Source: Hyphobacterium sp. CCMP332
GTDB lineage: Bacteria > Bacteroidota > Bacteroidia > Cytophagales > CCMP332
Assembly (NCBI GenBank): GCA_014323545.1
Contig: CP058647.1
Location: 2,706,001-2,770,000, forward strand
Length of the DNA stretch: 64,000 nt
Reading direction: 5' to 3'
Shown here: in pieces, positions 41,812-50,255 of the stretch
Numbering within the stretch: the first letter of the stretch is position 1
Layout: the number at the start of each line of letters is the position of its first letter
Notes under the pieces: model-generated
Databases searched by the model: none
Seen by the model: the letters and a program-made list of their open reading frames with translations, nothing else
Told to the model about the DNA's origin: nothing
Made by a program: the position numbers and the translations under genes

Positions 41812-43494
41812 TTATTTTGGCTTTGCGAATTTTTTTACAGCAGGGATTTGTTTTTGCTTTTGGTGCAATACCACAGATTCCTTTTTAAGTTCAATGCTTA
41901 GCGATGCTTCACCATATGGAAATCCATCGAGATAATACATGCCATTGCCAATCGGATAGGCTCTCATTTCATTAATGCTTGTTTTTGGGTAAAATCCATG
42001 ATCAAAAACACCCTTTACCTTTTGCTCTTCATCAAAGTAAATGATGAGATCAAGATCGCCCTTATCTCCATGCATTCGCATCAGGCCATGCCTTTCCTTC
42101 ACATAATACGGAATAATTGAAATCATTTTGCCCACTTGTTTTTTCATCATATTCATTCCAATCCTCATCAATCCGAAATAAGACACGAATTTCATTTCCG
42201 AATCACAATATTTGGCGAACTTCCAGTATTTTTTTCGCTCAAGACAGTCTGCGATTCCAATCATTCTTAATTCTGATTCCGATACTCCGGGAAGACTGGT
42301 TTTTGGAATTATACGGCTCACAATGCCATCGGAGTAACTAACATTTATAAAAGTATCAGTTGGAGTAAATGTCAATTTGGACTGATCTTCAAAATAATAG
42401 TCCCCTGAAAAAAGTGAATCAGAAAGCGCTAAGCTCAAAGGCTCAATTGTCTCGCCCTGCGAATATTTCCATATCCTTGAGGACCATTCTCTCAGCATAT
42501 TCACGCTTTTGCCAAGGGCATGAATGTCTTCAAAACTGCGGTTCGTCAGAATGACATGATGCTCATTGCTCTCTGCTTTAAAACTTAGAAAACTCACAAA
42601 ACCATTGTTTGCACCATCGTGCTCTATGATACCATTTTCAGCAAATTGCCATCCATAGCCGTATCTGCCATTGGCAATTTGTGGTTTTAAAAATGCAGGT
42701 CTCAGCTTTTCATTGAGAAAATCTTCATTTTGAATGATAAGGATCCATTTTGAAAGATCGGCCGCTGTCGAATAGATTCCCCCGGCTCCCGGGTACCAGG
42801 AAGGGTCAAATACCGGGGCGGGTTTTAAAAGATCATTTCTGTATCCGTAAAAAGGCCTGGCCGCATGAAGTGGCTCTCCAAAACAGGTGTTTTGAAGATC
42901 ATGAGCCGCAAATACCTTGGATTCCATATATATCTTATAGGTTTGACCGGAAATATTTTCGATGATTGCCGCCAGAAGGATATAGCCCGAATTGCTATAA
43001 CTGAATTCCTCTCCGGGTGAAAACAATAGTTTGGCATCGCTGAATCTATTGATCAAATCCTTTAAAGCAATTGGCCTTTCTTCGGGCATAAAAATTTCCA
43101 GTCCCTGCTCGGTCTGGTATAAACTTGGTATTCCGCTTGTATGCGTTAAAAGCTGATGAATGGTAACTTTTTTCCATCTATCGCTAGCGTATTCACCCAA
43201 ATAAGTATTGATAAATCCATGCAGATCTAATTTGCCTTCGGATGCAAGTTGAAGTATGGCAGCAGCGGTAAATTGTTTGCTCAACGAACCGATATCAAAA
43301 GCTGTATTTATTGAAATTTCGGATTGATCTACGTCCCGGCCGCTTGTGTATTCCAATACAGCATTGCTGTCTTTTTTGACCAGCACAACACCGTTAAAAT
43401 GCCCGTAAATTTTTTCTGCTTTGAAATACTCATAGAGTTGCGCCCGGGTAATAAACGAAACTAACAGAAAGAAAAGACCTACAAACTTTTTCAA
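41812..43494 (-). CDS. Serine hydrolase (beta-lactamase class C/DD-peptidase family)
   Basis: 560 residues with a signal peptide (about 1-19). FDIGSLSKQFTAAAI places the catalytic SxxK at Ser70-Lys73; FSYSNSGYILLAA near 165 gives the Tyr-x-Asn motif; the later EHDGANNGFVSF gives the HxG-type third motif. The C-terminal third (about 350-560) is a beta-rich domain seen in many Bacteroidota homologues. Acting in the periplasm, it may cleave D-amino-acid peptides or esters; beta-lactam resistance is not implied. It is divergent from the LytTR gene. Confidence 0.87.
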   Translation of the reverse strand: MKKFVGLFFLLVSFITRAQLYEYFKAEKIYGHFNGVVLVKKDSNAVLEYTSGRDVDQSEISINTAFDIGSLSKQFTAAAILQLASEGKLDLHGFINTYLGEYASDRWKKVTIHQLLTHTSGIPSLYQTEQGLEIFMPEERPIALKDLINRFSDAKLLFSPGEEFSYSNSGYILLAAIIENISGQTYKIYMESKVFAAHDLQNTCFGEPLHAARPFYGYRNDLLKPAPVFDPSWYPGAGGIYSTAADLSKWILIIQNEDFLNEKLRPAFLKPQIANGRYGYGWQFAENGIIEHDGANNGFVSFLSFKAESNEHHVILTNRSFEDIHALGKSVNMLREWSSRIWKYSQGETIEPLSLALSDSLFSGDYYFEDQSKLTFTPTDTFINVSYSDGIVSRIIPKTSLPGVSESELRMIGIADCLERKKYWKFAKYCDSEMKFVSYFGLMRIGMNMMKKQVGKMISIIPYYVKERHGLMRMHGDKGDLDLIIYFDEEQKVKGVFDHGFYPKTSINEMRAYPIGNGMYYLDGFPYGEASLSIELKKESVVLHQKQKQIPAVKKFAKPK

Positions 43495-43581
43495 TATTCT
43501 TTGCTTATTTGACGCCGCAAATTATTGCTAAAAAACAAAGAGGGAAATGTTTTTAATCTAATTGTGACCAACAACCATTTT

Positions 43582-44358
43582 ATGATTATGAACAACAATA
43601 CACTTTTGGATAAGCTAAAGCAATGCTATCATTTACTTTCAGCTAAGGAGCGTATTGCACATATTTTTATCTGGATTTCCGGGCTCGTTCTTATCAATAT
43701 TCCTTCCTGGGACATTACCGTTGGAGAATTTCACAGCCAGGATTATTCGCTGATAGTTCCAGGTATTTATGGACTGCTCATCAACATCACTTTGTTTTAT
43801 GGAAATACCTGCCTGGTCTATTTTTATATAAGAAAAAACAGAGCTGAATATTTTAAACAAAGCAGTCTGCTTTTTTTAATACTATGTTTTGTGGAAATAC
43901 TCCTGGATACAATCTTTTGGTCGGCTTGGAATCAAAGATTTGAGGTTCCTATTGTTCAAAGTATAGTATTGGGCACGTTTTTAATGAACGCCATATTTTT
44001 TCTGCTGCCCTCATTTGTCTATGCTGTCGTTCTAATATTAAGAAACGAAAAGCCGGTAAAAGAAAAAATTAGCATTAAAGACGGCATGCGAAATGTTCTG
44101 GTAAAGCCCAAAGATATTTTGTTTATTGAAGCCGATGGTAATTATGTGAAATTTCAGCTAAAGCATCAAAAATATTTGGAGCGCAATACTTTGGTTCAGG
44201 TTTTGGGCAAACTCCCTTCTGAATTTATTCAATGCCATCGTTCTTATATTGTTAATACCGAACAGATCCGGGAAATTCAGTACAGCACTATTCAGATTGG
44301 TGATTTCACCGTACCCATAGGCAGGAGTTATAGAAAAACACTGCGCATACTCAATTAA
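43582..44358 (+). CDS. Membrane-bound LytTR family transcriptional regulator
   Basis: 258 residues from the ATG at 43582 (an in-frame TTG at 43525 adds a non-conserved extension). Four membrane helices fill about residues 22-145. The C-terminal LytTR domain (about 160-257) shows KPKDILFIEADGNYVKFQL, LVQVLGKLPSEFIQCHRSYI and the VNTEQIREIQ ending. No receiver domain is present, so the membrane part is probably the sensor. It is divergent from the serine hydrolase gene, 87 bases apart, and may regulate it. Confidence 0.88.
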   Translation: MIMNNNTLLDKLKQCYHLLSAKERIAHIFIWISGLVLINIPSWDITVGEFHSQDYSLIVPGIYGLLINITLFYGNTCLVYFYIRKNRAEYFKQSSLLFLILCFVEILLDTIFWSAWNQRFEVPIVQSIVLGTFLMNAIFFLLPSFVYAVVLILRNEKPVKEKISIKDGMRNVLVKPKDILFIEADGNYVKFQLKHQKYLERNTLVQVLGKLPSEFIQCHRSYIVNTEQIREIQYSTIQIGDFTVPIGRSYRKTLRILN

Positions 44359-44403
44359 TTGAAGAATTCAGTTAAGCATGTTCACACAGCACGAGAACAG
44401 TTT

Positions 44404-44463
44404 GAGCTTTCAGGGCAGGACTTTTACTATTTAAACGCATTTTAACGAGCTCATCGAGCTCGT
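44404..44463. repeat. Repeat fragment with a perfect hairpin
   Basis: GAGCTTTCAGGGCAGGAC resembles the closing end of the tandem array. Then ACGAGCTC-ATC-GAGCTCGT (44445-44463) forms an 8-bp hairpin. It lies between the LytTR gene and a convergent gene and could terminate transcription on both strands. Confidence 0.55.
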
Positions 44464-44487
44464 GAAAGGTTCCTCATTTTCAACTCT

Positions 44488-45396
44488 TTATAAAGAGGCC
44501 ATATGATCCATCATTAAGTCAATATAAGTATTGATTAATTCAATCGAATATTGCTTGTATTTGGCTTCATCCGCTTTAAGTACGTAAAACCCATCTTTTA
44601 TTTCTCCTGTAGCTTCGAATCCATCTTTATTTGGGTGACTAAATTTTAAAATCGTACTTAATTCTCCATATTTTAATGAGGGAGTTAATATTTGCAGCGA
44701 TGCTCCTCCGTGTATACTGGATTCCAGTAGCATTTGTCCGGTTGTTTTTCCTTCATCGAATAATTTTGAACTCTCAATCTTTTGTCCAAAAGAAAGAAAA
44801 TTGATGTCAAATCTAGAAATTACCGCATTGGTCTTCATGCTCGGTACTGCTTTAAAATACATCGTATTGCCAACAACTTCGGGATACACAGGCCGATTGT
44901 TTTGTGTAAATGTTCTTGCTTTGACTTTTTTGGTAAAATTTGGATTTTGCACCGATTTTTCGACTTTTGGCTCTTCCGACTTTTCCTTTAACTTATCGAT
45001 GTTCTTTGCACTGAGAAATTTATTATAATCATCAATGCTATAGCCGAATTCTGTTAATTTCTTCTCTAAATATTTACCGGTTTCATCTGCAATTTCCTGA
45101 AATGTATCATCGCTTACACCTTCCAGAAGAAATCCATATTGCTGACCAACTTTTCCTCCTGCTCCGGTACCAACATATTTATAAAAAGCTGAGGTATAAA
45201 ACGTAATAGCATGAGAAGTCAGTATTCCCGATTTTTCCTTTAAGGTTTTTTTCATTTTTGTATCTACAAAAACCTTTTTATCTGTTTCACTTAAAATGGG
45301 TACTTCGGCAGATTTATTTTGTGATGCCAAAGCCTGCGCAAAAAGATAGTTCATTCCCAAGACAAGGAAGGCTAAAAAAAATAGTCCCTTTTTCAT
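44488..45396 (-). CDS. Secreted protein of unknown function
   Basis: 302 residues with a signal peptide (about 1-22). The mature part is Lys-rich, with a helical region (about 85-145, ending in EEPKVEKSVQNPN) and a C-terminal beta-rich half (VVGNTMYFKAVPSM, SLQILTPSLKYGELSTILKF). It has no lipobox. I do not recognise a family. It appears to be a single-gene unit. Confidence 0.75.
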   Translation of the reverse strand: MKKGLFFLAFLVLGMNYLFAQALASQNKSAEVPILSETDKKVFVDTKMKKTLKEKSGILTSHAITFYTSAFYKYVGTGAGGKVGQQYGFLLEGVSDDTFQEIADETGKYLEKKLTEFGYSIDDYNKFLSAKNIDKLKEKSEEPKVEKSVQNPNFTKKVKARTFTQNNRPVYPEVVGNTMYFKAVPSMKTNAVISRFDINFLSFGQKIESSKLFDEGKTTGQMLLESSIHGGASLQILTPSLKYGELSTILKFSHPNKDGFEATGEIKDGFYVLKADEAKYKQYSIELINTYIDLMMDHMASL

Positions 45397-45880
45397 GATT
45401 ATATATTTATGTGATTGGATGTTATTTTCGAAAATGTACGCTGATTAGGTTGATTGAAGCCTTTTATGTTATTTATTCTAAATAAATCTAATAATAAATT
45501 TAATATATCATATATATAATAATATATATTATGAAATTCACACAGCTTTTATTTGTCTTCAATGACCCGGCATATCTGTTAAAACAGGCATAAGTAATTA
45601 TTGCTTTCACTATATTTTGATTAAAATTCTTTAATGCCACAGTTTGGATTTCAAAAATGAAAAGCATTTTTGTATAGGTTAGTTTGTAAGTCATTTATAC
45701 TTTTCCTTGTTTGCAAAAAGGATGTTAAAAATCATTACATTTTTTTGTCACAGCGATATTCAATACTAAATAATTTATACACCTGAAATCAAATACATTA
45801 GTAAATAATGTCCTCAATAGTGAAGTTTCCATCTACCAAAAATTTATTCTATTCAGAAAAATCCTCAGCCCAGAACAGGC
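45397..45880. other. AT-rich intergenic region
   Basis: This region includes a run of alternating A and T (about 45505-45535) capable of cruciform formation, and a 64-codon minus-strand frame that lacks protein character. I see no RNA gene and no hairpin repeat of the dispersed family. Confidence 0.4.
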
Positions 45881-45916
45881 AAAAAAAAAGCACGAATCCA
45901 ATCCGTGCTTTTTTTT
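45881..45916. terminator. Bidirectional intrinsic terminator
   Basis: AGCACG (45889-45894) pairs with CGTGCT (45904-45909), extended by A-tract and T-tract on either side to a stem of about 13 pairs. It ends the minus-strand lipocalin gene, whose stop is at 45932, and could also act on the plus strand. Confidence 0.85.
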
Positions 45917-45931
45917 ATTCAAGATGAAGGA

Positions 45932-46420
45932 TTACTGCTTTATAAGCGTAGCGGTAATGGTATGTTCAGTCGTGTCGAATTCTTCTATTACGGTTGCTAC
46001 AATCTGACTTGTAGTAATTGAAACAATCGTAAATGTACTGGTGTCGTCATCGTTGCTAATTTCAGTTAAGAGGGTTTCACTTGAGTTGAAAGACCAGGTG
46101 CCTTCATCATAAACTTCACCTCCCGTACCTGCAGAATCACAAGATATTGCACCTTCTTCGTGGGCATAAGTTCCATCGGCATTCCAGTTAAGAAGATCAT
46201 CCCTGTCGCATTCTTCGAGGAAATTATTGTAAAAATCTGTTACAAGCGTTCCATCTCCCCGATCTACGGCCGGCGCGATAGTCATAGCTGTAATTTTCCA
46301 TTTTCCCTCTGTAAGTAATTCGGTTTTTGATTTAGAAGTTCCTGGTGTATTGCTACTGTCATCATCGCCACAAGCGATAAATAAAGACGTAATAATTGTT
46401 AATAAAAGTAAATTTCTCAT
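45932..46420 (-). CDS. Lipocalin-like lipoprotein
   Basis: 162 residues from the ATG at 46420 (or 168 from 46438). The lipobox ends at Cys17 (FIAC), followed by an Asp/Ser-rich linker. The domain has GKWKITAMTIAP near 40, an acidic loop with NWNADGTYAHEE, then GTWSFNSSETLLTEI and VSITTSQIVATV, the pattern of small Bacteroidota lipocalin-like (Lipocalin_4 type) lipoproteins. The ligand is unknown. It is a monocistronic gene with its own terminator. Confidence 0.78.
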   Translation of the reverse strand: MRNLLLLTIITSLFIACGDDDSSNTPGTSKSKTELLTEGKWKITAMTIAPAVDRGDGTLVTDFYNNFLEECDRDDLLNWNADGTYAHEEGAISCDSAGTGGEVYDEGTWSFNSSETLLTEISNDDDTSTFTIVSITTSQIVATVIEEFDTTEHTITATLIKQ

Positions 46421-46571
46421 AGTTATAAATTTATTCATTTGGCAAATCTATGCATCAATAATTACAAATTTATTAATGGCAATTTATTTATTTATATCCA
46501 GCTTGTTTCAATTTTTAAGAAACTTAGTAACGCTGCCAATTCAAAATCATATAATTAATTCAATCACAAAA

Positions 46572-46601
46572 AAAGGAAGCTTCATTTAAGCTGCTTCCTT
46601 T
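46572..46601 (-). terminator. Intrinsic terminator of the 138-residue membrane protein gene
   Basis: On the minus strand, AAAGGAAGC and GCTTCCTTT form a 9-bp stem around a 12-base loop, followed by a run of T residues. It lies 23 bases past the stop of the gene ending at 46625. Confidence 0.85.
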
Positions 46602-46624
46602 GAAATTAGGATTTACAAAATGTT

Positions 46625-47041
46625 TTATTCCCTTCCCAGCATCCAGCCTATAGCGCCGCCAGTGATACCCAGCATAATGGCCGTTACAAATGGATCCACA
46701 AGGGTAGCAGTAAGGTTCATGGCATTGCTGGTGCCGTACCAGCTGAGGTTGAGCCCAAAACCCAGTATAAGCCCGATAATGGCGCCGCCTTGTAAGCCGC
46801 CCATAAAGGTTTTGATCTGCGCCCAGGTACCGAAAATATAAACCAGCAAATAGGCCTGAAATACATTTCCGAGTATTAATGCCCACCAGACCATTTCATC
46901 TTCCGCCCTGTTGAGGCCTGTTGCCGATCCCGAATTGCTAACATAAAAATCCATGAGCAATGCGCCGTAAAATAGCCAGCCCAGTAGAAACAATACCACA
47001 AAGCCAACAAGTGTCGCTAAAATTCTGCTTTTAATTGTCAT
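46625..47041 (-). CDS. Small four-helix membrane protein, unknown function
   Basis: 138 residues with four hydrophobic segments (about 8-30, 50-72, 80-100 and 112-134). A polar periplasmic segment (GSATGLNRAEDEMVWWALIL) follows helix 1. The last helix is glycine-rich (ITGGAIGWMLGRE). The layout is like small Bacteroidota DUF1761-type proteins, but I cannot confirm the family. It has its own terminator; the 5' side abuts repeats. Confidence 0.75.
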   Translation of the reverse strand: MTIKSRILATLVGFVVLFLLGWLFYGALLMDFYVSNSGSATGLNRAEDEMVWWALILGNVFQAYLLVYIFGTWAQIKTFMGGLQGGAIIGLILGFGLNLSWYGTSNAMNLTATLVDPFVTAIMLGITGGAIGWMLGRE

Positions 47042-47119
47042 AATGTATTGGGGTTTAGTTTTTTACATATACAATTTAAGCAATATTTATAATATTTGAT
47101 TCTATTTTGGGAATTATGA

Positions 47120-47450
47120 GATTCTTGCCTGCCGAAGATTATGCTAATAAGCGTAGGGGAGGCGGGATTTCTTTTTTTGTTATTTAATGAGGCTGATTGT
47201 CACTCATTGCATTGACGGCCTCATAATAAAAATTCATTTGGAACAGATTGTCAAAAATTTCATCGACGGCCCCGCAAGTCCCCCGTGACAAGCACGGGAT
47301 CCTGCGGGGACCGGTCTTTTGTTTTGGGCTGTGTGAATTAAAGTTTTTCAAATTAGAATTATGTCTCCCACATTAAAATAAGGTCCCCGCAGGAATTGCG
47401 GGGCCGTCGAATCAATTGCGACACTAACTTCCTTAGAAGTTCCTTTCCTT
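47120..47450. repeat. Modular repeat cluster upstream of GIY-YIG copy 2
   Basis: Modules: CTTGCCTGCCGAAGATTATG...GGCGGGA hairpin; TTTTTGTTATTTAATGAGGC and TGATTGTCACTCATTGCATTGACGGCC; GGAACAGATTGTC...CGACGGCCCCGCAAG; the GTGACAAGCACGGG hairpin inside a larger CCCCGCAAGTCC...CCTGCGGGGACC stem; then GGTCCCCGCAGGAATTGCGG and GGCCGTCG...CAATTGCGACA. The order and the GTGACAAGCAC hairpin match the cluster at 19.3-19.6 kb next to GIY-YIG copy 1. This fills the whole gap 47042-47456; only the first 80 bases lack repeats. Confidence 0.75.
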
Positions 47451-47456
47451 GGCTTG

Positions 47457-47756
47457 ATGATGCCTCTATTAAACAAATTTTATGTCTATATACTAACCAC
47501 AAAAAACCATAGAGTGCTTTACACCGGTTTTACAAATGATTTGCACAGAAGAATATATGAACACAAAAATTTTATATACGAGAACAGCTTTACTGCAAAA
47601 TATAAAATATCTAAGCTTGTTTATTTTGAAGAATTTGATGATGCTGATCAGGCAAAACATCGAGAATGGTTGATAAAGAGATATAAAAGGGAATGGAAAT
47701 TAAATCTAATTAATTCTATAAATCCGAATTGGGAAGATCTCTACAATACTTTGTAA
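47457..47756 (+). CDS. Solo GIY-YIG nuclease domain protein, copy 2
   Basis: 99 residues from the ATG at 47457, the start that aligns with copy 1 (other start codons lie one codon to either side). It has FYVYILTTKNHR, LYTGFTNDLHRRIYEHKN and DDADQAKHREWLIKRY, so the catalytic Tyr, Arg, His and Glu are kept. It differs from copy 1 (18966-19289) at about 14 residues, giving about 86 percent identity. Repeat modules flank it on both sides. Recent duplication together with the repeats is inferred. Confidence 0.88.
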   Translation: MMPLLNKFYVYILTTKNHRVLYTGFTNDLHRRIYEHKNFIYENSFTAKYKISKLVYFEEFDDADQAKHREWLIKRYKREWKLNLINSINPNWEDLYNTL

Positions 47757-47764
47757 TGACGATC

Positions 47765-47941
47765 CGCTAGTAGGACTCTTCGAGCTATGATAAAGTTCTC
47801 GATCTAATATTTCGGGAAACCCTTGTCTGCCGAAGATTATGCTAATAAGCGAAGCCAGGCGGGGACTGGTCTTTTATTGGGAGTTTCAATTGATTGATTG
47901 TCCTTTTTTAACAGACGAAGTTTTAACGAAGTCTGTCATAT
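47765..47941. repeat. Modular repeat cluster downstream of GIY-YIG copy 2
   Basis: AGGACTCTTCGAGC (the hairpin sequence of the tandem array); TAATATTTCGGGAAACCC; the CTGCCGAAGATTATGCTAAT hairpin with GCCAGGCGGGGAC; then GGAGTTTCAATTGATTGATT and ACAGACGAAG...GAAGTCTGTCAT (47911-47941). The last module is repeated at 48918-48979 with only a few changes over about 60 bases. Confidence 0.75.
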
Positions 47942-47948
47942 TGTTATA

Positions 47949-48581
47949 TCAACGAAGTTGATCATTCTTCAGCACTTCCGACTTAATGAGATTTTTGAAA
48001 AGCAGCTTTGAAAATTCAGGAAGAAATTCATCAAATTCTGAATAGTCGAAATCCCTCGATCGGCCGGTCCATACCAATTGCCCTTTTTTGAGTTCATAGA
48101 AATTGACTTCCAGAAAATATTTTGAATTGACAGAAAAATACCCCGGTCTGTACACCATCTGATAGGTGTTTCTATAATAATTGCCGAAGCGTTCATAAAA
48201 CAGAAAAGGCTCATATACCACCTCGGGTTCGATGTACCTTGTCTCATTGATATTCACAAGAGTTACAGTCAATACGCCATCATAGCCTTTGCCTCGCATT
48301 CTGGTTTTGGCATTTTCTACATCTTCGAAGGGTTTTCCGAGCTCGGGCGGGAAAAGCGACATGCCGTTTCCGGTCGAAATTCTTTCGAGTCGGGCGGCAT
48401 AGACAAATTCATTTTCAATTGAAGATCTCAGATTCACATTGTTAATCAGCCCCATGATCAGAATATTGTCAAATGACTTTTCGTAGTCATAGGAGGTCAT
48501 CCATGTGCGCAGAATATCTTCACTGGCACAGGAGAATAGGAAGGCTAATATTAACACTGAGACTTTACTCGTCCTGAACAT
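47949..48581 (-). CDS. Lipoprotein of unknown function
   Basis: 210 residues from the ATG at 48581; the open frame reaches a TTG at 48617, but the signal peptide begins at MFRTSKVSVLILAFLFSC. The lipobox Cys18 is followed by ASEDILRTW. The body has beta strands (NILIMGLINNVNLRSSIENE, then VLTVTLVNINE, then KYFLEVNFYEL) and a C-terminal helix, the layout of DUF4136-like envelope lipoproteins; this resemblance is weak. Its 3' end abuts the repeat cluster at 47.8-47.9 kb. Confidence 0.7.
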   Translation of the reverse strand: MFRTSKVSVLILAFLFSCASEDILRTWMTSYDYEKSFDNILIMGLINNVNLRSSIENEFVYAARLERISTGNGMSLFPPELGKPFEDVENAKTRMRGKGYDGVLTVTLVNINETRYIEPEVVYEPFLFYERFGNYYRNTYQMVYRPGYFSVNSKYFLEVNFYELKKGQLVWTGRSRDFDYSEFDEFLPEFSKLLFKNLIKSEVLKNDQLR

Positions 48582-48754
48582 GGCTTTAAAGATGTGGAAT
48601 TTGACAGGAAATGCCAATTGACTAAGAGGAGAATATCGTTTATTAATATTTAATTAATGAAACTGATAGCTTTTACAAAGCATCGGAAGCTTGGCTGCAT
48701 GAGTTGTTTAATTAAAATCAGTTATTGAAGAACCATTCATCATTTGATCGCTCT

Positions 48755-49080
48755 AAAATTTCGGGAGACCCCGGATTTCCCGATAGCTATCGGGATCCGG
48801 GGATAGTTTTTTATTGGAACAGATTTCTTAGTTTGTTATTTAAAGTGGCTGATTGTCATACATTGCAATGACGGCCCCGTAATGAGCTTCGCTTCTACGG
48901 GGACTTATCTTTTATTTGGAGTTTCAATTGATTGATTTTCATTTTTAAACAGACGAAGTTTTAACGAAGTCTGTCATCATGTGCTTTACACTGACAGCCA
49001 TAGGCTCGTCATGTGTAATCACCGAAGCTTAAGCGTAGGTGATCGTCATGTACTTTATACTGACAACCCGAGGCTCGTCA
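48755..49080. repeat. Modular repeat cluster with a long palindrome and 34-bp direct repeats
   Basis: Modules: CTAAAATTTCGGGAGACC; the palindrome CCCCGGAT-TT-CCCGATAGCTATCGGG-ATCCGGGG (48769-48802, pieces joined); GATTTCTTAGTTTGTTATTT and GGCTGATTGTCATACATTGC; CCCCGT...ACGGGG; then GGAGTTTCAATTGATTGATT and the ACAGACGAAG hairpin (48949-48976). Two 34-bp direct repeats (48978-49011, 49047-49080) beginning CATGTGCTTTACACTGACAG and CATGTACTTTATACTGACAA flank ATCACCGAAGCTTAAGCGTA, whose ends can pair. The second copy supplies the stop codon of the hydrolase gene. The gap 48582-48754 holds no feature. Confidence 0.8.
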
Positions 49081-50175
49081 GGGATCATATTTATTATACC
49101 TCACCTTCAAAAAAGAACCCAGGTCTTTGCCAAAACTCCCTTTTTGATTTAATTCCTGATTAAAGAAATCGACCAGCAATTTTCTGGAAATCTCCAAAGC
49201 CCGAAAGGGATCAACGGCATATTTATAGGCACGTGGAAATAATATCGGCCCGTCGGTAAGCGAATTATGACCGAAATCAACCAGTTCAATCATGTGTACT
49301 GTTGCTTTTCGATTGTCGATGAAATCGCGATAATTTTTTTCTGCATAATACCAGGTACCTGAACTGCAAAGCATCAGTGAGGGAATACTTATTTTGCCTT
49401 CAAACCGCACATCTCTTGGAGGGATTCCTTCCATGGCAGTATAAGCTTTAACTTTTTTATTACTGGCAGCCAGCTGACCTGCAATTCTGCCTCCCAGTGA
49501 ATGGCCGAATACACCAATGCTTTGCAGATTTATTTTTGAAGTAAATCGGCCCGCCGGGTCATTTGCATTTAGCTTCTCTATTTTATTGAGTACAAATTCT
49601 ATATCGGCCATACCCAGCTTTACGGCATTCTCATAGAATTCATCCACTTTTTCGTAGGGGCCGGCCATAAGGCCTTCGGGTGGGGCAAAGCGTTCGGATG
49701 TTTTTATCTCTTTTCCATCGGGAAGCAGCATATAACCCAATTCGGGCATATCAATGGAAGCCACTACAAAGCCGTGACTGGCTAATTCTTCAATAAGGCC
49801 GGTATAAGCAAATCGTTCCATGCCTCTTCCGGGAATGATTAAGATAAGCGGTGCGGAAGTTATTGATTTGTTAAAAGGGGCGTACAATTTCGAATGGGTA
49901 TTCACCATTTCGTATTGGCTATTATTGCCTGCATACAAGGCTTTTTGGGCAAGTGAATCCTTTTCCGCCGGATACCATAATTGCACGGTGATGGTTCTAT
50001 TATCTCCTTTATGTGAAGAATATGACATTTCTCGATTGCCGTCGGTCCAGAAAAAACTCATGGTGCCAATCGGAAATTCACCTCCAGGAGCAGGGAGTGG
50101 AATCGAATCATTTTTGGCTAGTACGGAAAATGAAAATAAAACGAAAAGTATTTGAAGACCGGACGTTTTCAACAT
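49078..50175 (-). CDS. Alpha/beta hydrolase (PAF-acetylhydrolase/dienelactone-hydrolase-like)
   Basis: 365 residues with a signal peptide (about 1-21). APLILIIPGRGMERFAYTGL near 108-127 supplies the oxyanion-loop region, SIGVFGHSLGGRIAGQLAAS near 220 the nucleophile elbow (GHSLGG), and FGHNSLTD near 300 the catalytic His region. The layout matches platelet-activating-factor acetylhydrolase-like enzymes, usually exported esterases with short acyl substrates. Its stop codon lies in a repeat unit. It begins 80 bases from the stop of the polysaccharide operon on the same strand. Confidence 0.83.
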   Translation of the reverse strand: MLKTSGLQILFVLFSFSVLAKNDSIPLPAPGGEFPIGTMSFFWTDGNREMSYSSHKGDNRTITVQLWYPAEKDSLAQKALYAGNNSQYEMVNTHSKLYAPFNKSITSAPLILIIPGRGMERFAYTGLIEELASHGFVVASIDMPELGYMLLPDGKEIKTSERFAPPEGLMAGPYEKVDEFYENAVKLGMADIEFVLNKIEKLNANDPAGRFTSKINLQSIGVFGHSLGGRIAGQLAASNKKVKAYTAMEGIPPRDVRFEGKISIPSLMLCSSGTWYYAEKNYRDFIDNRKATVHMIELVDFGHNSLTDGPILFPRAYKYAVDPFRALEISRKLLVDFFNQELNQKGSFGKDLGSFLKVRYNKYDP

Positions 50176-50255
50176 TTTAATTCAAGTTAGAACGATTTAA
50201 GTTAATTAAGAGACCTGTAACCTCAAAATTAGGCTTAATTCTTATTACTCGATCA

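Noticed and set aside
45500-45694. A 64-residue minus-strand frame
   Set aside because: It lies in AT-rich sequence with no start context, motif or operon partner.
46560-46886. A 108-residue minus-strand frame
   Set aside because: It is the shadow of the four-helix membrane protein (46625-47041) and crosses its terminator.
48981-49163. A 60-residue plus-strand frame
   Set aside because: It is composed of the 34-bp direct repeats and the antisense end of the hydrolase gene.
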